From: Betaproteobacteria bacterium
GTDB taxonomy: Bacteria > Pseudomonadota > Gammaproteobacteria > Burkholderiales > Burkholderiaceae_C
DNA: 64,000 nt
Assembly (NCBI GenBank): GCA_016704535.1
Contig: JADIZZ010000024.1
Span: 1-64,000 of the forward strand
Reading direction: 5' to 3'
The position numbers and the translations under genes were made by a program. Of this stretch, positions 8,180 to 15,676 are shown one piece after another; position 1 is the first letter of the stretch; each line of letters opens with the position of its first letter. The notes under the pieces were generated by a model, which did not search any database, was not told the origin of the DNA, and was given only the letters and a program-made list of their open reading frames with translations.

Positions 8180-10411
8180 CTATGGTTCATCGGTCGCCTG
8201 TCGATCGAGCAATGCAGGGAGATTGACGTGACGACGCGCAGCCTTGGCAGGTGCCTTGATAGCTGCGATGGTTGCGTCAAGGTCGCCGACGAGAACCACC
8301 TGATCCACGCTACGCGTGATCGCGGTGTAGATGAGAGATTGATCCAGCAGCCTTGATTCCCTGACGGGAATGATTACCCGATTAAACTGACTTCCCTGGC
8401 TCTTGTGAATCGTGATCGCGTAGGAATGCTTCAGATCGTCCAGATGACGGGCTTTCAGCCTTACCTCAGTTCCTTCGAAATCGCATAGACACACATGGGA
8501 GTCCGCGTCGACTACAGGAAGTGCCTCGACAACCTTCCCAAGCGATCCGTTCCTAAGCTGAAGGTCGTCGTCGGATCTCCCGAACATCACCAAGTCTCCA
8601 ACCTTGATTGGCAGCTTTTCGGGCGTGGTTGCCCCCACGACGCCGAACTGAGGATGGAAGTACTGGACTTGAACCGCATCGCTTCGGAACTTCGAATGCA
8701 GCGCTTGGTTTAGGGCATTGGCACTCCCCAAGTTGTTCACCGTGATGGCGAGCACCTGCACAGTGAAGTCTGCACCCTGCCCTCCAAGCTCTTCGTAGAT
8801 GCGAACCACGGCACTCTCAAGCTGAGACGCGGCACACCTAACGAAACTGACGCCCGAACCCTTTCCGGCGTACTCGGCGAAATCGGGCACTCGGTGCAGT
8901 CGAACAGCTTCCGCGACCTTCGGAATGCCGCTTGAGCTGCTTTGGCGCCTCACTTGGCTGAGCGCAACCTGCGGGACGCTCTTCTGGCCGGCAAGTGCAT
9001 GGAGAACAAGTCCGGGGCCGATCGGAGCCAATTGAGCCGGATCGCCAACAAAGACAACTTTCACACCGCTCGGGAGGTGGCTCAAAAGACGATAGGCCAA
9101 TATCACGTCGACCATACTCATCTCGTCAACGACGACGACGGTATCACCCGACAATTCATCGACCTGCACACGTGCGAGAAATGCCGCGATCGTCATGCTC
9201 GGTCGACCGGTGGCTTCTGTCATACGCTGAGCGGCCCTACCAGCGAGTGCCATCTGATAGATGACTACGCCGTCTCTGGTAGCCTCCATCACATCGTAGA
9301 GGCACCTTAGGACGGTCGTCTTGCCCGTGCCAGCACCGCCCAAGATCAGACTCAAGTTGGAGTTGATGCTTATATGGACAGCGCGGCGCTGTTCCTCTCC
9401 CAGCGGCCAGGAGAGTACATGCTCGAAGTCGGCAATCGCTGCGTCAATGGCTCTGGCCTCGACAACACCGTTAGTCCAAAGGGAATGCTGACCTTCGTCT
9501 ATCTCACCGGCGACTATCTGTCGTATGCGACAAGCCAGGAAACTCTCGATGACGGCGGCACCCTCAGCTTGGTAGCTTCCGCCTTCCAGAACACGAACGG
9601 ATTCGCTGCGCACCTCATCCAAAGCTCGATTCGCAAGCTGACGAGTCCCGAGCATGTTGGCCAAGCGCTCATAGGCAGCCCGACGAGGCAAGCAGGTATG
9701 ACCGTCCTTGTAGGCATCGTACAGAATATGCTCGACTGCAGCGGAGAGGCGCCTCTCGTCGTCGTGGGGAACGCCGAAACTGGTCGTAGCCAAGCGGTCG
9801 ACCTGGTCCCAACTCGCCGAAAAGGAAATCAGCACATACGGATTCGCTTCAACGCGAGCTTGTGCGGTTTCTCCAAAGTAGTCCAGAAGTTTCCTGCCCA
9901 TCCGCCTCGGGATACCCGCTTGATCGAGCCACAACAAGGTATGCGTCACACGGTGCTTCTCGAACGCGGCGCACAAAGACTCGGCTTCGCCATCTGACAA
10001 GCACTGCTGAAGTTCCGCGACGTTCCGCCGCTCTATGTGGACGACCAGAGCCTCCCCGAAGCGCTTGAAGAGCCTGGCCGCCTTGACCGGCCCGATGCCA
10101 ACACACTCGTCAGAATTTGCAATCCAGTCAACAAGATTGGCGCCAGACGGCGCCAGCAGTTCAACAGCTTTTGCAACGACTTGCTGCTCTGTCTTCCTGT
10201 AGCCATTGATCTGATAAGAATGGCTCTGACTTGTGCCTTCGATGCGCCACGTCTGCCCCTTCCCTAGAACGGTGGAGTCTGGAATGAGCGCGTAGTCGCA
10301 GACCACCACGTACGGAACATCGTCGTCGGTTACACCGGAAAAGATCGCTCCGCCACGGTGTCCGCGACTTCGAATTGAAGTAACCCGCAGGTTGATTGCC
10401 ACATCACTCAT
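8180..10411 (-). CDS. RecD2-like ATP-dependent DNA helicase
   Basis: 743 residues from the ATG at 10411. This start overlaps the previous gene's stop by 8 bp and is better than the in-frame ATG 36 bp upstream. The N-terminal part has helix-hairpin-helix character (CVGIGPVKAARLFKRFGE) as in RecD2/YrrC. The superfamily 1 motor follows: Walker A GGAGTGKTTVL near residue 355, motif II VVVDEMSMVD with the DE pair, motif III GDPAQLAPIGPG, motif V YAITIHKSQGSQF and motif VI YTAITRSVDQVVLVGD. It should unwind DNA 5' to 3' as RecD2 does. It is the last gene of the recombinase operon, suggesting a role in processing or replicating the mobile element; a cargo or defence role is the alternative. Confidence 0.88.
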   Translation of the reverse strand: MSDVAINLRVTSIRSRGHRGGAIFSGVTDDDVPYVVVCDYALIPDSTVLGKGQTWRIEGTSQSHSYQINGYRKTEQQVVAKAVELLAPSGANLVDWIANSDECVGIGPVKAARLFKRFGEALVVHIERRNVAELQQCLSDGEAESLCAAFEKHRVTHTLLWLDQAGIPRRMGRKLLDYFGETAQARVEANPYVLISFSASWDQVDRLATTSFGVPHDDERRLSAAVEHILYDAYKDGHTCLPRRAAYERLANMLGTRQLANRALDEVRSESVRVLEGGSYQAEGAAVIESFLACRIRQIVAGEIDEGQHSLWTNGVVEARAIDAAIADFEHVLSWPLGEEQRRAVHISINSNLSLILGGAGTGKTTVLRCLYDVMEATRDGVVIYQMALAGRAAQRMTEATGRPSMTIAAFLARVQVDELSGDTVVVVDEMSMVDVILAYRLLSHLPSGVKVVFVGDPAQLAPIGPGLVLHALAGQKSVPQVALSQVRRQSSSSGIPKVAEAVRLHRVPDFAEYAGKGSGVSFVRCAASQLESAVVRIYEELGGQGADFTVQVLAITVNNLGSANALNQALHSKFRSDAVQVQYFHPQFGVVGATTPEKLPIKVGDLVMFGRSDDDLQLRNGSLGKVVEALPVVDADSHVCLCDFEGTEVRLKARHLDDLKHSYAITIHKSQGSQFNRVIIPVRESRLLDQSLIYTAITRSVDQVVLVGDLDATIAAIKAPAKAARRHVNLPALLDRQATDEP

Positions 10412-10898
10412 GAGGCAATAGTCTCCCTGTCTCACCAAGATGGGCATCCAGCAGCGAGTATTTCTTCAGCTTCCTCTGCAACTCCTGTATCTCTGCAAGT
10501 AGTGACGCGTTCTTCTCCTCCAAAGCCTTCACCCTCTTCTCGGCGCTTGCCGCAACCAACGCCGAACGGGCATCAGCTGCCATAGAAGACGCCACCTCGA
10601 CGAGGGAGCTGCCGATCCGCTCGTCGGCATCTACGCCAGGGGTGCCATCCAACCCATCAGGCAGGATGCCTTCTTCGCGCAACTCGACTTCCAATTTTGC
10701 GAGTGCATCTCTTACCGCAGGGTTCTGACGTAGGACCGAGACTGCGAAGTCGCACTCGGCGGCCATGTCCTTTCGACTGAGCTTTCCCGAATGGACGTAG
10801 TCGCGCCAGTCGCCACTACTGCGCCGCTCCGCGATCCATGCTTCGAAGCGCACCAAGTTGATCGCACCGCTTTGCTTGCCACTCAAACCGTCAGTCAT
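10404..10898 (-). CDS. small HTH/coiled-coil protein of the recombinase operon (VPA1267-like)
   Basis: 164 residues from the ATG at 10898, which has GGGAG five bases upstream; a GTG 12 bp earlier is the alternative. Residues 28-62 form a predicted helix-turn-helix (GKLSRKDMAAECDFAVSVL followed by RQNPAVRD). Residues 115-150 are a strong coiled coil (EKRVKALEEKNASLLAEIQ), and the end reads HLGETGRLL. The pattern resembles TnpC of Tn554, DUF6262 proteins and the VPA1267 family found beside multi-recombinase modules; this rests on pattern recall only. It is probably a DNA-binding accessory factor for the recombinases. It lies 63 bp after the 425-aa recombinase and overlaps the helicase gene by 8 bp. 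Confidence 0.7.
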   Translation of the reverse strand: MTDGLSGKQSGAINLVRFEAWIAERRSSGDWRDYVHSGKLSRKDMAAECDFAVSVLRQNPAVRDALAKLEVELREEGILPDGLDGTPGVDADERIGSSLVEVASSMAADARSALVAASAEKRVKALEEKNASLLAEIQELQRKLKKYSLLDAHLGETGRLLPHE

Positions 10899-10961
10899 TG
10901 GGACTCCCACACTGGCAACTGGCCCCCACCAAATTCGAAGTACTCCAGCACTTGGATCTAC

Positions 10962-12239
10962 TCAATAATCAATATGTTTCAAGAACTCATTCAAGCCGAC
11001 ATCGACCTCGGAACGCTGTAAGTCGGCAATGAGATCGTCATGAGCGAACCGATTTGCGAGGTGTACGTAGTATTCGAGGGTCGTTCGCACGTCGGTATGG
11101 CCCATAAGCTTTCGCAACTCATCATCAAGCGCTGCGTCATACACGAAGCTGCGACCGAGCATGTTCTTTCGCTTGAGCGCCTCATAAACAAAGTATGTCG
11201 CGCATGAGTGCCTAAGCATGCGTGCGGAAAACTTCCGGCCTTGAAATGATCGCCCGTCATTCAACGGCCCCGCCGCCTTGGCCAGTTCGGGTACACGCGA
11301 AAAGTGATAATAGAGAATGGCGTAGTTGACAACCAATCCATCTGGTGTAAGGAACAATTTTGAATTGGGTGGGGATACCCCATGAACCTTCGCATAAAGC
11401 AACGCTCGCTCACGCCGGAGAGGAATGTAAGATTTGCAGATAACAGCCCAAAGCTTTCCTGGGAAATTGATCGACCTAATTTTTCCCTTGGACTCGAACG
11501 TGTAATTCATATTCCTGGTGTGCAGATCCTTTGGAATTTGATCCACATCGTAAGGTACAAAGCCGGAATTTTGTTGGCTGCCTCGATATGGAAGCTGAAG
11601 CAAGTCCTTCGGGCGAAGCGCGGTAATCCTTATTATTACCGCCATGATCCTATAGACAATGTCGTCTAGGAAGTGCAAAGCCACTTCATAGTCTTGCTGA
11701 TTGACGAACTTGTCCAATTCTTGCTGATAAAGCGCAGGACGACCAGTCGGCAAATTGAAGTCAAGCTTCGTGACATTGACTTTCATCCCGATGTGGGCGA
11801 GCAAAGACTGTTCGCCGATCTTAATTGCAAGATCTTCTTCCTCGATATCTAGCGCATGCTGATAGCCTCTCGCCTGGGCCCACTTGTAGAAGCCATATAT
11901 CCGGCTAGCATAGTCCAATAATGTTCCATGCGCAGGGCCAAACATTGCTCCGTCTGCCGGCTTTGAGATATGAAGAAGATATTCATCGAATATATCTTCA
12001 TCAATGGTCGCCCATGCATTAGCGCCATATCCGCAGTCGTCGAGCCACTGGAGATATCTCGCCAGTATCCCAGCATACTTTCTTGTCGTATTCTGGCTAC
12101 GAGATTTTAGTTTTGCAATCTTAAGTATCCAAGCAGTAGCCGGCTCAATGAGCGTATGGTCATCCTCAAAGAAAACCGGAATTCCATCTCGCTCATACCC
12201 AGGATGCAAAGCAAGTCCGTTACCGGTTACCAGCCTCAT
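10962..12239 (-). CDS. tyrosine recombinase (425 aa) of the island module
   Basis: 425 residues. The N-terminal SAM-like DNA-binding region (residues 35-130, including TTRKYAGILARYLQWLDDCG) is followed by the catalytic domain. Box I Arg is R209 in RITALRPKDLLQLP. Box II reads ARMLRHSCATYF, so the usual HxxR is RxxR (R340 and R343, with H344 next). The later His is H381 in LMGHTDVRTT and the nucleophile is Y390 or Y391 in LEYYVHL. It is close in size and layout to TnpA of Tn554-type elements. The start overlaps the upstream small gene as ATGA. It probably works together with the 699-aa and 778-aa proteins at the element ends. Confidence 0.88.
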   Translation of the reverse strand: MRLVTGNGLALHPGYERDGIPVFFEDDHTLIEPATAWILKIAKLKSRSQNTTRKYAGILARYLQWLDDCGYGANAWATIDEDIFDEYLLHISKPADGAMFGPAHGTLLDYASRIYGFYKWAQARGYQHALDIEEEDLAIKIGEQSLLAHIGMKVNVTKLDFNLPTGRPALYQQELDKFVNQQDYEVALHFLDDIVYRIMAVIIRITALRPKDLLQLPYRGSQQNSGFVPYDVDQIPKDLHTRNMNYTFESKGKIRSINFPGKLWAVICKSYIPLRRERALLYAKVHGVSPPNSKLFLTPDGLVVNYAILYYHFSRVPELAKAAGPLNDGRSFQGRKFSARMLRHSCATYFVYEALKRKNMLGRSFVYDAALDDELRKLMGHTDVRTTLEYYVHLANRFAHDDLIADLQRSEVDVGLNEFLKHIDY

Positions 12240-12628
12240 TTCCGAGCCCCGATCTTGTACGGCTCTATCTGCTCGGCGATCGCTGAGAGCCTCCGATTCA
12301 GGCTATCTTTTCCTTCCTCCAGGGCGCGAAGACGTTCATGGAGCCTATCTAGCTCCCCAATCATCTCAATGACCTCAATCTGAGGCGACTTTGACGCAGG
12401 CCCCTCGTGTCGCTTTTGCAGAACACCTGCCTTGCGAAGCCTTGTTTCAATCTTCTCAACTTCGGCGACCAAGTCGCCACTTTGGTAGAACGCGCTTCGC
12501 GGAATTCCAGTTGCAGCTACCAGCTTTGTCTTAGATAGACTGTCTGAGTTGTCAGACAAGAATTCACCCCATTTCCCTAACATTGATAGTTCATCTGCGA
12601 ACTTCTGGAACTTGGCGAGATTGTTCAT
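12236..12628 (-). CDS. small HTH/coiled-coil protein of the recombinase operon (TnpC/DUF6262-like)
   Basis: 130 residues. A helix-turn-helix is predicted around residues 30-60 (SKTKLVAATGIPRSAFYQ), then IETRLRKAGVLQ, and a C-terminal coiled coil (LHERLRALEEGKDSLNRRL). It aligns by eye with the 164-aa protein of the same operon: both have a W-containing N-terminus, an L-S-K/R turn, an arginine-containing recognition helix and an LRxxG(V/I)L phrase. This suggests the two arose by duplication. It sits between the P-loop fusion gene and the 425-aa recombinase, with ATGA overlaps at both ends, so translation should be coupled. A role as a recombinase accessory like Tn554 TnpC is inferred. Confidence 0.68.
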   Translation of the reverse strand: MNNLAKFQKFADELSMLGKWGEFLSDNSDSLSKTKLVAATGIPRSAFYQSGDLVAEVEKIETRLRKAGVLQKRHEGPASKSPQIEVIEMIGELDRLHERLRALEEGKDSLNRRLSAIAEQIEPYKIGARK

Positions 12629-13584
12629 AATGCAGACCTGACCGGATAGATTTGATCAAAGTCTTCCGAGAGTGCGACTGTCTCAAGTTCCTTTTGGATC
12701 GTCTGAATCTCATCTTCTTTCTCCACATGCGCAAGTCCTTGATACGCATTGCGGCAACGGTCCCTGACGACCTCGAAGTTAATGTCGATCCAGACACAAG
12801 AAATATTCTGCGACGTCAGTTTTCGCAGGCGACCTGTCAGGAAGCTGCGGATTGATCGAGTGTGATTTGTACCTTCGATATACAGCGCAATACCTGGATT
12901 GGCAGGCTCATGCCGATTTATCCAGTCCGTCTTCCCACACTTCGGGTAGCCACAGACAACATAGACGCCTGAGATGGTTTTGGTTGACGCAGCGTCCGGG
13001 AACAGCCGATCAAGCTCATCCAAAAAGACAGAGAACAGATCAGATGCATTTTTCGCCGCAGGTAGCTTGACAATCTTTTTAAGTACGCGGTGCTTAACCA
13101 CATTCGAACGCTGGCTCTCCCTTCTCAGCTCAATTAGTTCGGTTTGAGCCAATTGGAGATCGTGCCGGGCTTGTTTTAGCTCATTTATTTGCTTCTTAGA
13201 TTGCTCCAGCTTCTTTGGCGACTCGTCTGCTCGCGCGAAGTAGTACTGCACCTGATCAATCAAACGCTGATACACTTCTTCAGCATATTTATTTGTATTC
13301 GCAAGATCTTCCTCTAGCTTTGCGACTCGTTCCGTAATGTCTGAAACCCTGGAAGTTGCCTTCTGAGCATCGGACACCATCATCTCCACGAGCTTTACGC
13401 GGGGAGATGCCTTGCCCTTGATAACGGCGCGGACCTCGCTCCATTCGTCGTCTTTCTGATAGAAGCTCGATCTCGCCAGGCCGGCGACTTCAGCCACTGC
13501 GTCCACCGAGGGGCGGGCGACGCCCTGCTGCCGCAAGCGCGCGATGGCAGCGTATGCGCGCTCCAGCGCATCTGAACTAGCCAT
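12625..13584 (-). CDS. HTH - coiled coil - P-loop NTPase fusion protein of the recombinase operon
   Basis: 319 residues from the ATG at 13584, with GGAGG six bases upstream; a TTG six bases earlier is an alternative start. Residues 5-50 form a helix-turn-helix like that of TnpC/DUF6262 proteins (VAEVAGLARSSFYQKDDEW). Residues 75-160 are a long coiled coil. Residues 205-319 form a P-loop domain with Walker A GYPKCGKT (212-219), a strand-like CVWIDINFEVVRDRC with spaced arginines, and a helical end. The layout resembles small kinase-like P-loop families (AAA_33/zeta/polynucleotide-kinase type), but I cannot name the substrate. The start overlaps the 699-aa recombinase stop by 8 bp. An ATP-driven assembly or regulatory step in recombination is a guess from context. 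Confidence 0.65.
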   Translation of the reverse strand: MASSDALERAYAAIARLRQQGVARPSVDAVAEVAGLARSSFYQKDDEWSEVRAVIKGKASPRVKLVEMMVSDAQKATSRVSDITERVAKLEEDLANTNKYAEEVYQRLIDQVQYYFARADESPKKLEQSKKQINELKQARHDLQLAQTELIELRRESQRSNVVKHRVLKKIVKLPAAKNASDLFSVFLDELDRLFPDAASTKTISGVYVVCGYPKCGKTDWINRHEPANPGIALYIEGTNHTRSIRSFLTGRLRKLTSQNISCVWIDINFEVVRDRCRNAYQGLAHVEKEDEIQTIQKELETVALSEDFDQIYPVRSAL

Positions 13585-15676
13585 TTGCAACCTCCTGGCG
13601 AAGCTCTTCGGCTTGTACTTGGTCTATCTCGGCTAGTCGCTTAAAGGCGTCTCTTAACCTGCGTTCAGAGAAGGCGCGTTGCGCCTCGCCAGAATACGGG
13701 TGCTTCGCAAGCCGCTGATGGAAAATAATCTCACTCTTGAGTGCCGGAATGCTTGACTCTGTAAATGCTGCGAATCGACATCCGAACGGTTCACAAGCAA
13801 AGAGATTCGGGTGGAGCTTCTCAGAAGGTGCTTCACCCTTCCCGTCACACGGAGCCATTTCAGAGACACTTGGCGTCTTCAGGCAGATAGCAAGATTCGA
13901 GCGATGCATCAACTTGATGCCTTGCTCAAGCATTGAGTCTACGTACTGATTCAGCGACTCTTTGCCGAGATCCTGCAATCGTGCTTTGAATTTTGGCGAC
14001 TGCGCCACGTTGTCCCTGACACGCCGGCCACCTTCCCCGCCAATCTTGTCCTTCAATACAGCATTGAGCAGCTCAACCAGAATTTCGACGTTCTGCTCGA
14101 TAATGATCTTCTTGACTTCGTCGTGCACTCCCGGCAGAGACATTATGTATTTCAATGTCATCTTGATACTGCTGTGAGAGAACAGGTGTCGAATTATTTC
14201 GATGTTTCTTGGATCTTGGTAGATCAAATACATTGCAAGAGATTTTCGAAATCGGTGAGGGTGAATGTTTGAATCGACACCACACGCATCCGCAACCCGC
14301 TTCACCGCTCTCTCTGGATATGCCGAATGAACAGCCTTCCCAAAGTGTTGCCGTGTAATTGAGGAGAACAAGAAGTTGTGTTTTCCGTAGCTCCTTGATT
14401 CGGCACTCAGTCTTTCAATGACTTCGATTGCCCTGGCCGTGATAGAAGGAATAGGAATTCGTTTTGATACCCCCTGAGATGCCACTGATGTCTTGAAAAC
14501 GGTGAATCGAAGCCAAAAGCCACCCGCGTCGCCGGACACGGCACCAGACCTAATATGAGTGAGCTCGGAGCGTCTCATCCCTGTTGTTGCCAATATCAGA
14601 GTACAGCACGCGTCCATTAGGGAAGCGATGTGTTTAGCCACAAGCGCGTAGGAAATATACTCACCAGAATCATTTGGATTTGTTCTCTTCAGAACACTCA
14701 AAGTCCACCAGGGTTCACCTTCAATGAGGCGCGGCGTGTATTCCTTGAATGCAGCGACGCCTTCCGGACTTCCCGTTGATTTCCCCTCGGGCTTTAGCTC
14801 AAGTCTTTCCGGATCTTTCCCTACCAACGTTGGGTAGTACGTGTCGTATAGCCAAATAATGTCATCGCTGTAGTCCTCAACCAGCCGCAAGCAATGATTG
14901 ATGATTTCCGCATACTCATCGAGAGGAATAGGCCTATAGGGAACTGCTGCGTCATCAGCGGCTGCGCGGTACGCGGATATTTGCTCGGAGTTTACGAACT
15001 CTCCGGCGAGTGCATATTCCGGCGGTAGCAAGTCGCTCCTTGAGAGCCTTTGCCATTGCATCAGGACCGACGCCATCTCCCATTTCTTGATCGGAGAATC
15101 AAGTTTATCAATGAATGCACGGATGGTACCGTCGCTCAGATCATCGATCGTTCGGAACTCCACACCTGCAGCCGTTGGGAGATAAAGCGAAAACTCCTTA
15201 AATAGTTGGAGCAGTCGCAGTGTTTTCGTTCTCTGGCTGTTCAGGCCACCATATGATCTAACCCATCCAGAGATTGAAAATCTCGGAATTCTGTAAAGGC
15301 AAAGTGCCTTCATGATGCGTAGCCAATGTTGATGCGAACCGTCAGCTATATTTACCTCAAGTGTGTTCTCATAGTCGAAATTCACTATTGCCTGCTTCTT
15401 GCTCACGTGGGGGTAACACGTGAAGTCCCATCTACTCTGTCCAAATTTCGATAGAGGACTCACCTTGATGTCATCCCACTGATCAAAAGGAATATTAGCC
15501 AGGGACAATATTCCAGTGTATTCCTCAGGCGCTACGTCTATTGCAACTTCGGGAGCGACATCACCACTCTCGTCGGGCGATTCGCCTTCCCCATCGTCGC
15601 TATCAATATCTTTCTTGATCTCTTGAAGGGCCTGCAGGAGCGCCGAATCAAAACTTAATATCTTGGCTTCTTGCAT
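13577..15676 (-). CDS. large tyrosine recombinase (699 aa) of the island module
   Basis: 699 residues, starting at an ATG directly after the TAA of the upstream gene. The first 50 residues are acidic and probably disordered. The catalytic domain lies in the middle: box I TTGMRRSELTHIRSG (Arg near residue 367), box II PHRFRKSLAMYL with an intact HxxR (near residue 480), the later His in FSHSSIKMTLKYI and a Tyr near residue 515. All five usual catalytic positions look present. The C-terminal 180 residues include a cysteine cluster, PCDGKG then FACEPFGCRF, that could bind zinc. Length and layout recall Tn554 TnpB. This is the most canonical recombinase of the three and probably the main strand-cleaving enzyme. 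Confidence 0.88.
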   Translation of the reverse strand: MQEAKILSFDSALLQALQEIKKDIDSDDGEGESPDESGDVAPEVAIDVAPEEYTGILSLANIPFDQWDDIKVSPLSKFGQSRWDFTCYPHVSKKQAIVNFDYENTLEVNIADGSHQHWLRIMKALCLYRIPRFSISGWVRSYGGLNSQRTKTLRLLQLFKEFSLYLPTAAGVEFRTIDDLSDGTIRAFIDKLDSPIKKWEMASVLMQWQRLSRSDLLPPEYALAGEFVNSEQISAYRAAADDAAVPYRPIPLDEYAEIINHCLRLVEDYSDDIIWLYDTYYPTLVGKDPERLELKPEGKSTGSPEGVAAFKEYTPRLIEGEPWWTLSVLKRTNPNDSGEYISYALVAKHIASLMDACCTLILATTGMRRSELTHIRSGAVSGDAGGFWLRFTVFKTSVASQGVSKRIPIPSITARAIEVIERLSAESRSYGKHNFLFSSITRQHFGKAVHSAYPERAVKRVADACGVDSNIHPHRFRKSLAMYLIYQDPRNIEIIRHLFSHSSIKMTLKYIMSLPGVHDEVKKIIIEQNVEILVELLNAVLKDKIGGEGGRRVRDNVAQSPKFKARLQDLGKESLNQYVDSMLEQGIKLMHRSNLAICLKTPSVSEMAPCDGKGEAPSEKLHPNLFACEPFGCRFAAFTESSIPALKSEIIFHQRLAKHPYSGEAQRAFSERRLRDAFKRLAEIDQVQAEELRQEVANG

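Noticed and set aside
7969..8280. 103-codon minus-strand frame as the lost half of the radical SAM gene or a small gene
   Set aside because: The translation has no cysteine motif or radical SAM similarity, and it overlaps the true 3' end of the helicase gene.
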